Shown here piece by piece: positions 24,827 to 33,526 of a stretch of 64,000 nucleotides of DNA (position 1 is the first letter of the stretch; each line of letters starts with the position of its first letter). Source of the DNA: Actinoplanes palleronii (GTDB taxonomy: Bacteria; Actinomycetota; Actinomycetes; Mycobacteriales; Micromonosporaceae); NCBI RefSeq assembly GCF_016862315.1, contig NZ_BOMS01000076.1, positions 42,138 to 106,137 of the forward strand. Direction: 5' to 3'. Below the pieces are notes generated by a model. That model did not search any database and was not told where the DNA came from. It was given only the letters and a program-made list of their open reading frames with translations. A program made the position numbers and the translations under genes.

Positions 24827-26260
24827 CTACGACTGGCCGGCCCGGATGTAGGCGTTGCTGCGCTTCACCGCGTACATCTGGGTGTCGGCGTGTGCCAGCA
24901 GCGCCTCCGCCTCGACCGGGCCGTTGCCGAGAGCGACGCCGATGCTCGCGCCGATGCGTACCCGATGATCCTGGAGGTCGAAAGGTCTCCGCATGTCGGC
25001 CATCAGCCGGGCGGCCCGCTCGTGCACCGCGGACGTGTCGATGTCGCCGGTGAGCGCAGCGGCGAATTCGTCGCCGCCGATCCTGGCCAGCACGTCCGAC
25101 GGGCGAAGGCCGGCCGCGAGCCGGGTGGCGGCGGCGATCAGCAGCTCGTCCCCGGTGGCGTGGCCGTAGGTGTCGTTCACCGCTTTGAAGCCGTCCAGAT
25201 CGATGAAGAACACGGCCACCGGCGCGTTCGGTGACACCGAAGCGAGCGAGCGCAACAGTTCCGGGCGGTTGGGCAGTCCGGTGAGGGCGTCATGGGCCGC
25301 GGCGTGCGCCAGCCGATCCTGGTGCGCGCGCCGCTCGCTGACGTCGCGCTGGTTCGACACGATGCCCTGGACCGCGGCGTCGTCGAACGCGTTGCGCAGG
25401 GTGACCTCATGCCAGCGCCAGGTCCCGTCGTGGTGACGGGAGCGCAACTCCAGCCGTGTCTGACTGTTCGCCCCGGCGGACGTGACCTCGGCCAGCGCGG
25501 TCCGGGCCCGGTGCTGATCGTCCGGGTGGAAGAGGTCGAGGTAGTCGGAGTTCAGGAGATCGCCGGCGGCCCAGCCGCTCACCTGCAGCACGGCGTCGCT
25601 GATGTGGGTGAGCCGGCCGCCGTCGTCGATGATGACCACCACGTCGGAGGAGTTCCGGACGAGCGCGCGATAGCGCTGCTCGGCCCGTTGCACGGCGAGC
25701 GCGGCCTGCTCGCCGCGGGCCGCGCTCAGGCCCAGGTTGCTGAGGCCGAAGATCGACATGACCAGGCTCAGCGCGGCGGCGACGTGGGAGTACTCGGGCG
25801 GGATGACGGATCCGGCCAGGCCCAGCTGGACGGCCGTCTCGCTGACCACTGTCGCCATCGCGGTGATCAAAGCGGCGGGACGCCACGTGCGGGAGCCGGA
25901 CCAGCCGATGTGCACCACGGCGATCAACATGGCGCAGGCCGGGAGGAGGAAGCCCCACCCGGCCACCAGCAGCGTCGTTCCGATCAAGGTGGTCGCGTAG
26001 CTCAGCCGGAGGACCGGCCGGGTGTGCGCGTGTCCCCCGCCCACCCGGCGCTGCCAGTTCTCGTCCCCGCTGGCCCCGAAGAGCGTGCCCAGCGCCGCGA
26101 TCAGCAGCGGCGATCCGAGAACCGCGCCGTGCCGGTGCGCCCAGACCATCAGGCCGTAGATCAGGGCAAAGAGCAGGGGAATGCCGAACAGCAGCGGAAC
26201 GACGTTCGTCGTGGTGCGCGCGCCCAACCCCCGCGTCTGCTCTCCCGCCTTCGCAGGCAT
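24827..26260 (-). CDS. membrane PAS-GGDEF diguanylate cyclase
   Basis: 477 aa. Residues 15-185 contain about six membrane segments, 195-315 a PAS domain (RYRALVRNSSDVVVIIDDGG), and 320-475 a GGDEF domain. The active-site motif is intact (LARIGGDEFAAAL), preceded by FFIDLDGFKAVNDTYGHATG, so it should make cyclic di-GMP from two GTP. No EAL domain is present. The ATG at 26260 has an AGGAG ribosome site. In filamentous actinomycetes cyclic di-GMP controls development; the signal sensed here is unknown. Confidence 0.92.
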   Translation of the reverse strand: MPAKAGEQTRGLGARTTTNVVPLLFGIPLLFALIYGLMVWAHRHGAVLGSPLLIAALGTLFGASGDENWQRRVGGGHAHTRPVLRLSYATTLIGTTLLVAGWGFLLPACAMLIAVVHIGWSGSRTWRPAALITAMATVVSETAVQLGLAGSVIPPEYSHVAAALSLVMSIFGLSNLGLSAARGEQAALAVQRAEQRYRALVRNSSDVVVIIDDGGRLTHISDAVLQVSGWAAGDLLNSDYLDLFHPDDQHRARTALAEVTSAGANSQTRLELRSRHHDGTWRWHEVTLRNAFDDAAVQGIVSNQRDVSERRAHQDRLAHAAAHDALTGLPNRPELLRSLASVSPNAPVAVFFIDLDGFKAVNDTYGHATGDELLIAAATRLAAGLRPSDVLARIGGDEFAAALTGDIDTSAVHERAARLMADMRRPFDLQDHRVRIGASIGVALGNGPVEAEALLAHADTQMYAVKRSNAYIRAGQS

Positions 26261-26390
26261 GACACGCTCCTGTCACCTCGCCGGTCCCAAGGTGATCAGG
26301 CATCCGCTGCGGAACCCTAGGGGTGTTGCCGACAAGTGCGATCGGACGTCCGGGGCGCGATCTGAGGAGTACCGGCCAGTTGACCCCGCC

Positions 26391-26879
26391 TCACCACCAG
26401 GCGGCCGCGGTCAGGATGCGTTCCAGGGCCGTGCCGGCCGCCTCGGCGAGCACGGACAGCAGCGCGGTCTGCTCGGCGGTGGCACGGTGCGGAACCGCCC
26501 AATACGCGCCGATCGCTCCGAGTGGCGCGGATTTCCGGATGGGCACCATCACCAGGCTCCGCACGAAGGTGGGCCGATAGGCCAGCTGGGGAATCCGTTC
26601 GTCGATCCGGATGTCCGGGATCACCGCGGCGCACCGGTTCATCATCGCCCAGCCGCTTATGCACTCCGAGACCGGAAACCGCTGTCCCCGCCACAACGGG
26701 CTGATCGCGTCCTCATCGGCATAAAAGCACTGGTCGCCGTCGAGCAGCACGATCGTGGCGCCGTGCGAATCGGCGAGCGCACGGGCACACGTTCGCACCA
26801 ATTGCTGCACCCGCCGCAGGGTGTTCGCCCCCACCAATTCCTGAACCGTTTCGTCGAGCACCATCGTCTTGGACCGCAT
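26391..26879 (-). CDS. GAF-domain protein
   Basis: 162 aa, made almost wholly of one GAF domain: CARALADSHGATIVLLDGDQ, WRGQRFPVSECISGWAMMNR and VRSLVMVPIRKSAPLGAIGA. There is no output domain, so it is a stand-alone sensor that may act by protein contact. A GGAAGG ribosome site precedes the ATG. It lies 130 bases upstream of the diguanylate cyclase on the same strand and could modulate it; the ligand is unknown. Confidence 0.85.
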   Translation of the reverse strand: MRSKTMVLDETVQELVGANTLRRVQQLVRTCARALADSHGATIVLLDGDQCFYADEDAISPLWRGQRFPVSECISGWAMMNRCAAVIPDIRIDERIPQLAYRPTFVRSLVMVPIRKSAPLGAIGAYWAVPHRATAEQTALLSVLAEAAGTALERILTAAAWW

Positions 26880-26915
26880 GCCTTGCCTTCCGACTTTCCA
26901 CAGCGGGCGCCCGGT

Positions 26916-27455
26916 CTATTGAGGCGGCAGAACGGCGGGCCGGCCCGCTCGCCGGATTCCCCGTGAAGCCGGCGAGGCGTGATGCTTCGCGGCGTTGTTT
27001 CGGTACATGAGCTTCGGCGGCGGCGCGTCCGGTTCCGACCGGCGCGCAGGGGGTTCGACGGCCGTGCGGTCGGTGCGGTGCCCGCTCAAAATCTCTACTG
27101 TCCGATCCTGATCGGCTCGCACCGGCACCGCGCGCCCCTCCGGCACGGCATGCACCACGGCGGCCGGCGGCGGTGCGGGCCGGTCGACCGGCCGCGGAAG
27201 ATCAAGATCAAGATCCTTTTCGGTACGGCGGGGACGGGCCGCGGCCGCACGCCACACGAACAGCAGGATCGCCGCCGCGTGCAGGACGGCGAGACTGCGG
27301 GCGACACCGGTGGACCAGCCGGGCAGGATGACGGCACGGCCGAGCAGCCAGTAGCCGATCAGGGCGAGTGCCGGGATGCCCGCGAACGCGAGCCACCGGC
27401 TGGTTGCGGTGCTCCGCAGCGGCGGGCGTCGCACAGGCGTGATATCGATGACCAT
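26916..27455 (-). CDS. hypothetical membrane protein with Pro/Arg-rich tail
   Basis: 179 aa. Two hydrophobic segments (LAFAGIPALALIGYWLLG and ARSLAVLHAAAILLFVW) form a membrane hairpin near residues 20-70. A long cytoplasmic tail rich in Pro, Arg and Asp follows, with no recognised domain. A GAGGAG ribosome site is 2-3 bases from the ATG. It is 36 bases upstream of the GAF gene on the same strand and may be its operon partner. Confidence 0.65.
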   Translation of the reverse strand: MVIDITPVRRPPLRSTATSRWLAFAGIPALALIGYWLLGRAVILPGWSTGVARSLAVLHAAAILLFVWRAAAARPRRTEKDLDLDLPRPVDRPAPPPAAVVHAVPEGRAVPVRADQDRTVEILSGHRTDRTAVEPPARRSEPDAPPPKLMYRNNAAKHHASPASRGIRRAGRPAVLPPQ

Positions 27456-27472
27456 GCTCCTCAGAGGCGATC

Positions 27473-27495
27473 GGCGGCTAGCCTACGTAGCCGCC
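27473..27495. promoter_or_regulatory. inverted repeat upstream of the membrane-protein gene
   Basis: GGCGGCTA and TAGCCGCC are separated by 7 bases, 18 bases upstream of the start codon at 27455. It could be an operator or a leader hairpin. There is no other evidence for either. Confidence 0.35.
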
Positions 27496-27582
27496 TAAGA
27501 AAGAACCGTAATCGTGTTTGGCTCTTTCGGTAATCGCTCGCCCGGGGGGTCATCCGAAAATCTGCCCGCCCGGTGGACGCCA

Positions 27583-27619
27583 GCGCGCCGCCTCGCATCG
27601 ACGATGCGGGACGGCGCGC
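27583..27619 (-). terminator. terminator hairpin
   Basis: An outer stem of 8 bp (GCGCGCCG/CGGCGCGC) and an inner stem of 7 bp (CGCATCG/CGATGCG) are separated by a 3-base mismatch. It follows the stop of the CPBP protease gene (27641) on the minus strand. Confidence 0.65.
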
Positions 27620-27640
27620 GTTTCGCCGAGTAGGCGTGTT

Positions 27641-28495
27641 CTATCGCCAGGTGCCCTGCTTGCGGGCGGTGCGGATGAAGTAGTAGGCGGCGGCCCCGCC
27701 GACCAGCACCGCCCAGATGCTCGCCTCGGGGCCGAAGCCGCCACCGCTGAAGAACGCCGGGCCGTGCGGCGTGCCGCTGAACAGACCGCCGACCGTGGTG
27801 TCAGAACCGGAGACGGTGGCGCCGAAGATGCCCGACTCGGCGAAGTTCCAGCCCAGGTGGATACCGATCGGCAGCCACAGGCTCCGGGTGGCGACGTACG
27901 CGGCGCCGGCCAGCAGACCGCCCTCGATGGCGATCGCCAGCGCTCCCCAGAAGGCGGTGGGGTCGTTGATCAGGTGCAGGCCGCCGAAGATCAGCGCGGA
28001 GACGACCAACGCGATCGTGCTGCCCCAACGCTCCTCGACGATGCGGAACAGCACGCCACGGAAGAGGAGCTCCTCGATGGTGGCGACGCCGAGCATCATC
28101 CCGAACGTGGCGATCATGTCCCCGAACGAGCCGCCGTGCAGCCGGTAGCCGTTGCACATGAAGATCAGTGCCAGCGTGGCGCAGAACAGACCGATACCGA
28201 TCAGCGTGCCGCGAATCAGTTGCGGTCGCATCGTGGTGCGGTCGATCTCCGGCGTACGGCGTTCCTCGAGCCAGGAGACCAACTTCGCATAGGCGACCAG
28301 CACGATCGCCATCACCGCCACCCCGGCGAGAAGACCGGTGACCGGGTTCTTCGCGGCGGTGGTCAGCAGCGGCGTGAAGAGCGCCTCGAACACCACAAAA
28401 ACGACGAGCAGGAACGCCAGGCGGGCACCGAGCGGGCGCAACCAGCGGGGCGGACCGGAACGGACGGGCGAGGCCGGCGCGGTCTCGTTGCTCAT
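27641..28495 (-). CDS. CPBP-family intramembrane metalloprotease
   Basis: 284 aa with about eight membrane segments. The three family motifs are present: ATIEELLFRGVLF (Glu141, Glu142, Arg146), FGGLHLIN (His174) and IHLGWNFAES. The family includes the CAAX prenyl protease Rce1 and bacterial Abi-type proteins linked to peptide processing or immunity. The ATG at 28495 has an AGGAGA ribosome site. It is a monocistronic unit between its own terminator and a divergent region. The substrate cannot be told from the context. Confidence 0.9.
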   Translation of the reverse strand: MSNETAPASPVRSGPPRWLRPLGARLAFLLVVFVVFEALFTPLLTTAAKNPVTGLLAGVAVMAIVLVAYAKLVSWLEERRTPEIDRTTMRPQLIRGTLIGIGLFCATLALIFMCNGYRLHGGSFGDMIATFGMMLGVATIEELLFRGVLFRIVEERWGSTIALVVSALIFGGLHLINDPTAFWGALAIAIEGGLLAGAAYVATRSLWLPIGIHLGWNFAESGIFGATVSGSDTTVGGLFSGTPHGPAFFSGGGFGPEASIWAVLVGGAAAYYFIRTARKQGTWR

Positions 28496-28591
28496 CGTTA
28501 TCTCCTCTGTGAGCTGCGGGAACGTCCCGCTTCAACGAGGAGAACACTATGGATTTCCGCCGCCGCGGTAGTCACCCCGAGGTAAGCAATC

Positions 28592-28615
28592 GGCATCCCC
28601 CGGCCGGGGGATGCC
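28592..28615. promoter_or_regulatory. perfect 24-base palindrome
   Basis: The two 12-base halves GGCATCCCCCGG and CCGGGGGATGCC are exact complements with no loop. It lies in the divergent region between the CPBP protease gene and the HEAT-like gene, about 100 bases upstream of the former's start. It may be an operator for a dimeric regulator or a transcribed hairpin. A second hairpin (GGCCCCGC/GCGGGGCC) is at 28659-28689. Confidence 0.45.
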
Positions 28616-28794
28616 TCGTGCAGATCGCCGGTGACGGCCCGGCCTGCGCTTGTGCGTCGGCCCCGCGCTGACGCGCGCCGAGCGGGGCCGCGCCTGTGCC
28701 ATCCACGCGGTCCCCCGCGGTCAGCTGACCCCGGCCTGCCCCGCCGTCAGCCGCGGATGAGGGAGGTGGGTGCGGGTCATGAGAGGATTTGGGC

Positions 28795-29664
28795 ATGGGA
28801 AATCAGCGTGTGACCGGCAGCATCGATACGCGGGTCTCCCTCGCCAAGGATCAGAAGACCGCTCCGACGACGCTTTTTGAGCTTGCCTCCGACCCCTCGG
28901 CTCTGGTTCGGGCGGCTGTCGCCGCGCGGCCGGACGCTCCGGCCGAGGCGCTGCGGCCGCTCGCACGCGACCGGGACCGGAACGTGCGGGAAGTGGTCGC
29001 GAAGAACCCCGCCTCCTCGCAGGGGAACCTGCTGCGCCTGCTCGGTGACGCGGACCGGTGGGTGCGCTGGGCGGTCGCGGCCAACCCGTCGGTGGACGCC
29101 CGGATCCGCCACGTCATGGCGAACGCTCAGGATAAGGAACTCCGTGGCCTGGCCGCCGAGATGACCCTGCTCGAGCCCGACCTGGCGGCGCTCCTGATCA
29201 AGGATGCCTCTCCCGAGGTCCGGGAGCGGCTGGCCAGCCACACCACGGATCCGGACGTCATCGTGGCGCTGCTGCAGGACCGGACCGTACGCGTACGAAA
29301 AGGTCTTGCGGTCAATCGGTGGACCAGCGCCGAACAACGGCATCAGCTGGCGCAGGACTCCTCGCCCGACGTGCGCGCGGTGCTGGTGCGGGCACTGGAG
29401 CTGGCCGAGGAGGATCTTCAGGACCTGCTCGACGACCGGTCGGTGGACGTGCGGCGCTCGATGGCCACCTCCTCGGTCGTTCCGGAGCACATCCGGCAGG
29501 AGCTGGAGAACGACGCCGACGAGTCGGTGGCCGAGGACGCCCGGCGGTACCGCGGCGAGTCGAAGCCGGCACAGGACAAGCCAGCACCGGAGACGGCTGC
29601 CACCCCGCGGGCCGGACACCGCAGGGCGGTCAGCACGCGCTTCCCGGGCAAGCCCACCCGCTAG
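28795..29664 (+). CDS. HEAT/leucine-rich-variant repeat protein
   Basis: 289 aa, built of tandem helical repeats of about 23 residues with the pattern ALVRAAVAARPDAPAEALRP, then NVREVVAKNPASS, WVRWAVAANPSVD and DVRRSMATSSVVP. This is the leucine-rich-repeat-variant/HEAT-like repeat found in bacterial scaffold proteins. No signal peptide or enzyme domain is seen. The ATG at 28795 lies 8 bases after GAGAGGA; a TTG two codons earlier is less likely. The tail is Pro/Ala/Arg rich. The role is presumably protein binding; the partner is unknown. Confidence 0.8.
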   Translation: MGNQRVTGSIDTRVSLAKDQKTAPTTLFELASDPSALVRAAVAARPDAPAEALRPLARDRDRNVREVVAKNPASSQGNLLRLLGDADRWVRWAVAANPSVDARIRHVMANAQDKELRGLAAEMTLLEPDLAALLIKDASPEVRERLASHTTDPDVIVALLQDRTVRVRKGLAVNRWTSAEQRHQLAQDSSPDVRAVLVRALELAEEDLQDLLDDRSVDVRRSMATSSVVPEHIRQELENDADESVAEDARRYRGESKPAQDKPAPETAATPRAGHRRAVSTRFPGKPTR

Positions 29665-29677
29665 GGCGGGCCGCTTA

Positions 29678-29706
29678 CGGTCGCCGCCCGTGAGGAGCGG
29701 CGACCG
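29678..29706. terminator. bidirectional terminator hairpin
   Basis: A 10-bp perfect stem, CGGTCGCCGC at 29678-29687 with its complement at 29697-29706, around a 9-base loop. It lies between the convergent HEAT-like gene (stop 29664) and RTX gene 2 (stop 29715). Confidence 0.8.
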
Positions 29707-29714
29707 ATTCGTGG

Positions 29715-30884
29715 TCAGCGTTCGCAGTTGACCTTGACGTCCAGCTTCTTCGCGAGGCACTGGTCGCCGCCGGCGCCGTTGGCACCGCCGTCGAGCCGGT
29801 CGGCCGCGTTGGCGCCCTCGTCGGCACCCTGCAGGACGTCGTCGCCGGCGTCGCCGTACAGCTTGTCGCGGCCGGTCCCGCCCTCCAGGCGGTCGTCGCC
29901 GGACCCGCCGTGGATGGTGTCGTTACCGCCCCGGCCGCCCGCGATGTTGTTGGCGGCGTTGTTGCCGGTGAGCCGGTCGCTCTTCGAACCGCCGTAGAGG
30001 TTCTCGACGTCGGCGCCGACGGTGTCGTGCTCGCCGGACTGCCCGTCGTCGCGGCTCGCACCGTCCAGGTCGACGGTGAGCGGCGCGTCGCTGGTGCTGT
30101 AGTCCACGGCGTCGATGCCGGGACCGCCCAACAGGACGTCCGCCGCCACACACGGCCCGATCGCGCTGCCCATGTAGCAGTCGTCGCCCTGGAGCGTGTC
30201 CTCGCCGTATCCGCCGTCGAGGCGGTCCCGGCCCGGTCCGCCGAAGAGGATGTCGGACCCGCCGTCGCCATAGAGCTGGTCGTTGCCGGCTTCGCCCCAG
30301 ATCGTGTCGCCGCCGCTGTCACCGTGCAGGATGTCGTTCCCGGAGTACTTGCTCCCCGCGTCCATCACGACGTCGTCGCCGTCACCGCCGTGGACGAGGT
30401 CGTTGCCTTCGGAGCCGTCGAGGTTATCGTTGCCACCCTGGCCGTAGAGCTTGTCGGTCCCCATGCCACCGAGGATGTAGTCGCCGCGCGATCCGCCGTA
30501 GACCCGGTCGTTGCCGGTGCCGCTGTCCGCGCTCATCCGTACGTCGGTGTTGTTGACGATCGAGTCGTTGCGGTCGTAGGTGTAGACGCGGACCCGGGTC
30601 GGCGCCTTCCCGGTGGTGCAGCGGACCTTCGACGAGTTGACCTTCTTGCAGCCCTTGCCCGCCTTGACCGCGACCACGTCGTCGATCGTGACGGTGTTCC
30701 CGAGCCGGGTGATCACGAGTTTGTTCTGCTTGCCGGTCGCCGCCTTGTACTGCACCTTCGTGCCCCCGTAGACGGAGGCGACACCGGTCGCGGCGGCTTG
30801 CGCCGGGCCGGCCAGCAGGCCGACGGCACAGGTCGTGGTGAGTAGTGCCAGACCGGCGAGCGCCGGCCGGATGATGCGTGCCAT
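29715..30884 (-). CDS. secreted RTX (hemolysin-type calcium-binding) repeat protein 2
   Basis: 389 aa. A signal peptide ends at GPAQAAATG. The N-terminal domain (VTIDDVVAVKAGKGCKK, VYTYDRNDSIVNNTDVRMSA) is clearly paralogous to that of RTX protein 1 at 19081. The repeats GGDGDDVVMDAG, GGSGDDRLEGG and GDAGDDVLQGADEG follow. The C terminus (KKLDVKVNCER) again carries a lone Cys. A GGGGAGG ribosome site precedes the ATG at 30884. It is exported and folded on calcium; no catalytic domain is seen. Confidence 0.88.
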   Translation of the reverse strand: MARIIRPALAGLALLTTTCAVGLLAGPAQAAATGVASVYGGTKVQYKAATGKQNKLVITRLGNTVTIDDVVAVKAGKGCKKVNSSKVRCTTGKAPTRVRVYTYDRNDSIVNNTDVRMSADSGTGNDRVYGGSRGDYILGGMGTDKLYGQGGNDNLDGSEGNDLVHGGDGDDVVMDAGSKYSGNDILHGDSGGDTIWGEAGNDQLYGDGGSDILFGGPGRDRLDGGYGEDTLQGDDCYMGSAIGPCVAADVLLGGPGIDAVDYSTSDAPLTVDLDGASRDDGQSGEHDTVGADVENLYGGSKSDRLTGNNAANNIAGGRGGNDTIHGGSGDDRLEGGTGRDKLYGDAGDDVLQGADEGANAADRLDGGANGAGGDQCLAKKLDVKVNCER

Positions 30885-30976
30885 GGATCCTCCCCAGGGA
30901 TCCGGCGGTCTCTATGCCGCGCGGTGGCGACATCATAGGACGGTACGGTTACGGCCCGCCGAGATAGGGTGCCGCT

Positions 30977-31534
30977 ATGTCAGCCGGGACGCACACTGTG
31001 GACACTCGTGACGGCATCGCCCAAGGGGTGATCGTGATGACCGTCTTCAGCCTGGCCTGGGTCGTCCTCGCGGCCACCGCCGCGCCGTCCACAGCGGCCA
31101 CGATCGGACTGGCGGTGCTGGGCGTGGCGGTCACCGCCGCGGTGGCGGTCACCGGGCTGCGACTGGCCGCCCGGTCAGCGGCCCGCGGCACCACCCGCCG
31201 GGTCTCGGCGAGTTCGCGGACGGTGTTCGGCCTGGTCAACCTCGGTCAGACGGTGCTCATCCTGGTCGCGGTGTTCGGTTTGACGAAGGCGGGTCACCCC
31301 GGCCTGATCCCGGCCGCGGTCTGCTTCGTGGTGGGGTTGCACTTCCTCCCGCTGGCCCGGGTCTTCGACGTCCGTACCTATTGGCTCACCGGTGCCCTGC
31401 TGGTCGCGGTCGCCGCGGTGGGCGCGATCTTCTTCGCGTACGACGCGGACGCCGCCCTGGTGCGCGCGGTGGTCGGCCTCCCGGCAGCCGTCACCCTGTG
31501 GCTCACCTCGCTGCTTGTCGCCCGGCGGGGCTGA
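30977..31534 (+). CDS. hypothetical integral membrane protein
   Basis: 185 aa with five or six hydrophobic segments (for example GVIVMTVFSLAWVVLAATAA, IGLAVLGVAVTAAVAVTG, TGALLVAVAAVGAIFFAY). No family motif is recognised. The gene is divergent from RTX gene 2 with about 90 bases between the starts, and is followed 86 bases on by a sigma-factor gene on the same strand. No function can be assigned. Confidence 0.7.
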   Translation: MSAGTHTVDTRDGIAQGVIVMTVFSLAWVVLAATAAPSTAATIGLAVLGVAVTAAVAVTGLRLAARSAARGTTRRVSASSRTVFGLVNLGQTVLILVAVFGLTKAGHPGLIPAAVCFVVGLHFLPLARVFDVRTYWLTGALLVAVAAVGAIFFAYDADAALVRAVVGLPAAVTLWLTSLLVARRG

Positions 31535-31620
31535 AGCCGGAGAATCGGGGCGGCGGGATGACAACCGGACGATCGCCCGGTCCCGTCTGAGGTGTGATGA
31601 CCCGACGGAAGGGTGACACC

Positions 31621-32124
31621 ATGAGCGATGGCACCGATGCGGAGTACATCGAGTACGTGACAGCGCGAATACCCGCGCTGCGCCGGCTCGCGTACCTGCT
31701 CGCCGGCGACGAGCACCGCGCCGACGACCTCGTTCAGCAGACCATCACCACGCTGTATGTGAAGTGGCGGCGGGCGAGTGCCGCCAGCAACCTCGACGCG
31801 TACGTGCGCACCATGCTGGTCCGTACCTATGTCGACGAGCGCCGGCTGGCGTGGGCCCGGGTCCGGCTGTTCCGGCAGGCACCGGAGCCGCCACCGGTGG
31901 AGCACGGCGGTGTCGAGGAACGCCAGGTGGTCCGGGCGGCGCTGCTCCGGCTGCCACGCCGGCAGCAGGCCGTGCTGGTGCTCCGGTTCTTCTACGACCT
32001 GTCGGTCGACGACGTCGCCGCGTCGCTCGGCTGTTCCACCGGCACGGTCAAGAGTCACACCTCTCGCGGGCTAGCCACGCTGCGACGCCTGCTCGGCGAG
32101 CGCGAACTGGCCGCCACCAGCTGA
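31621..32124 (+). CDS. SigE-family ECF RNA polymerase sigma factor
   Basis: 167 aa. Region 2 contains LRRLAYLLAGDEHRADDLVQ and NLDAYVRTMLVRTYVDERR; region 4 contains LRLPRRQQAVLVLRFFYDLS followed by GTVKSHTSRGLATLRRLL. It belongs to the SigE-like (ECF, about 170 aa) group common in Streptomyces and Actinoplanes. An AAGGGTG site precedes the ATG at 31621; the frame upstream is read-through. The next gene encodes its probable membrane-bound partner. Confidence 0.92.
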   Translation: MSDGTDAEYIEYVTARIPALRRLAYLLAGDEHRADDLVQQTITTLYVKWRRASAASNLDAYVRTMLVRTYVDERRLAWARVRLFRQAPEPPPVEHGGVEERQVVRAALLRLPRRQQAVLVLRFFYDLSVDDVAASLGCSTGTVKSHTSRGLATLRRLLGERELAATS

Positions 32125-32193
32125 AGCCCGGCCGGGCGGAACCCCTTGCCGCCGAGCTCAGCCCACCAGAACCGATGCGATCGAGGAGCAGTC

Positions 32194-33444
32194 ATGCCGT
32201 CCGATTTCGATCTTCTGCGCCCTCTCGACACTGAGCCCGGCGCGCCCTCCACCGTGGATGTCCAGCGGGCGATCCTCAACGCGCGCCGCCGGAAGGTGCG
32301 CCGGAGCGCCGCCTACTCCGGTGCCGCCGCCCTGACCGTGGTCGCGGTCGCCGGCGTCTCGGTGGCCGGCGGGATGTTCCACCGGAGCCCGCCCAGCAGT
32401 ACCGCCGGCCCGAAGGCGAGCACCTCCGCGTCGGCCAAGCCGAAACCGAAACCCGCCTACACGATCCCCGGCACACCCGGCTGGACCGCGCCGGCCGCGA
32501 CCGCGCCGACCAGTTGCACGGTGGAGCAGCTGCCCCTCCCTGGCGGCGCGCCGCAGGCCCTGATCGGCGGGGCCGACCCGAACGGGACCTATTTCGTCGG
32601 TCGGTCCTACCCGAAGGGCGGCGGGTACCAGGCGGTCCTCTGGCACGACGGCAAGGCCACGACGGTGCCGCTGCCCGGTGACTCCGAGGAGCAGCTGACC
32701 GACGTCAACACCACGGGCACCGCGGTGGGCTGGAGCTATCACGGGAACGCGGCGCTCCCCTACGCCTTCAAGAACGGCAAGGTGTACCCGCTGGCCGGGG
32801 TGAAGGCCGGCTCGGCGTACGCGATCAACGACGCCGGCGCGATCGTCGGCGACGACGACACCCACGCGCTGCTCTGGACGTCGGTGACGGCGAAAGCGAT
32901 CCGGCTGCCACTGCCGGCCGGGGCGAAAACGGCCACCGCGCGCGACATCGACGAGGACGGCACGGTGGTCGGCACGATCGACAACGCCACGCCGTACGTG
33001 TGGCTCGCGGACGGCACCCACCACGCGCTGAAGATCCCCGACCTGGGCACCGGGAAGAAGATCGAGGCTCGGGTCTTCCAGGTTCGCGGCGGCTGGGCGA
33101 CCGGGATGGCGAACGAGCCCCTGGCCAAGCGTGGCCAGGCGGCGCCCGGCGACGGCCAGGCGGTCCTCTGGAACCTGCGGACCGGGACGGTCGCCCAGCA
33201 GGCGGGCCTCGACATGTACGCGGACGGGGTGAACGCGCAGGGCTGGCAGGTCGGTGTCGGCAGCAAGGGTCGGGCCGTGCTGCTCGCCGGCGGCGCCCCG
33301 GTGACGCTACCGGGGATCGCCGACCGTCCGGCGGGCCAGCTGCACGAGATCCCCAAGACGCTCAGCGACGACGGCCGGGTGATCAGTGGCCAGTCCGACG
33401 ACGAGAGCGACGTGATCAAGGCAGTCGTCTGGCGCTGCGCATAG
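32194..33444 (+). CDS. membrane-anchored HAF-repeat protein, probable anti-sigma partner
   Basis: 416 aa. A short cytoplasmic N terminus (FDLLRPLDTEPG, VQRAILNARRRKVRR) of the kind seen beside SigE-family sigma factors precedes one membrane segment near residues 45-65 (GAAALTVVAVAGVSVAGGMF). After a Ser/Pro/Lys linker comes an extracellular domain of repeated strands like QAVLWHDGKATTVPLP, AYAINDAGAIVGDD and ARDIDEDGTVVGTI, typical of HAF (extracellular beta-propeller-like) repeats. The start is fixed by GAGGAGCAG. It may sense an external signal and control the sigma factor encoded 70 bases upstream. Confidence 0.75.
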   Translation: MPSDFDLLRPLDTEPGAPSTVDVQRAILNARRRKVRRSAAYSGAAALTVVAVAGVSVAGGMFHRSPPSSTAGPKASTSASAKPKPKPAYTIPGTPGWTAPAATAPTSCTVEQLPLPGGAPQALIGGADPNGTYFVGRSYPKGGGYQAVLWHDGKATTVPLPGDSEEQLTDVNTTGTAVGWSYHGNAALPYAFKNGKVYPLAGVKAGSAYAINDAGAIVGDDDTHALLWTSVTAKAIRLPLPAGAKTATARDIDEDGTVVGTIDNATPYVWLADGTHHALKIPDLGTGKKIEARVFQVRGGWATGMANEPLAKRGQAAPGDGQAVLWNLRTGTVAQQAGLDMYADGVNAQGWQVGVGSKGRAVLLAGGAPVTLPGIADRPAGQLHEIPKTLSDDGRVISGQSDDESDVIKAVVWRCA

Positions 33445-33484
33445 AGCGGACCGCGATCAAGGCGCGCTGCCAGTAACGGGGGAG

Positions 33485-33512
33485 GGGGCCGGTTCGGCGC
33501 CGGGCCGGCCCC
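33485..33512. terminator. bidirectional terminator hairpin
   Basis: An 8-bp GGGGCCGG/CCGGCCCC stem with a 12-base loop. It lies between the convergent HAF-repeat gene (stop 33444) and ABC permease gene (stop 33527). Confidence 0.7.
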
Positions 33513-33526
33513 TTCGCGATGCGCCG

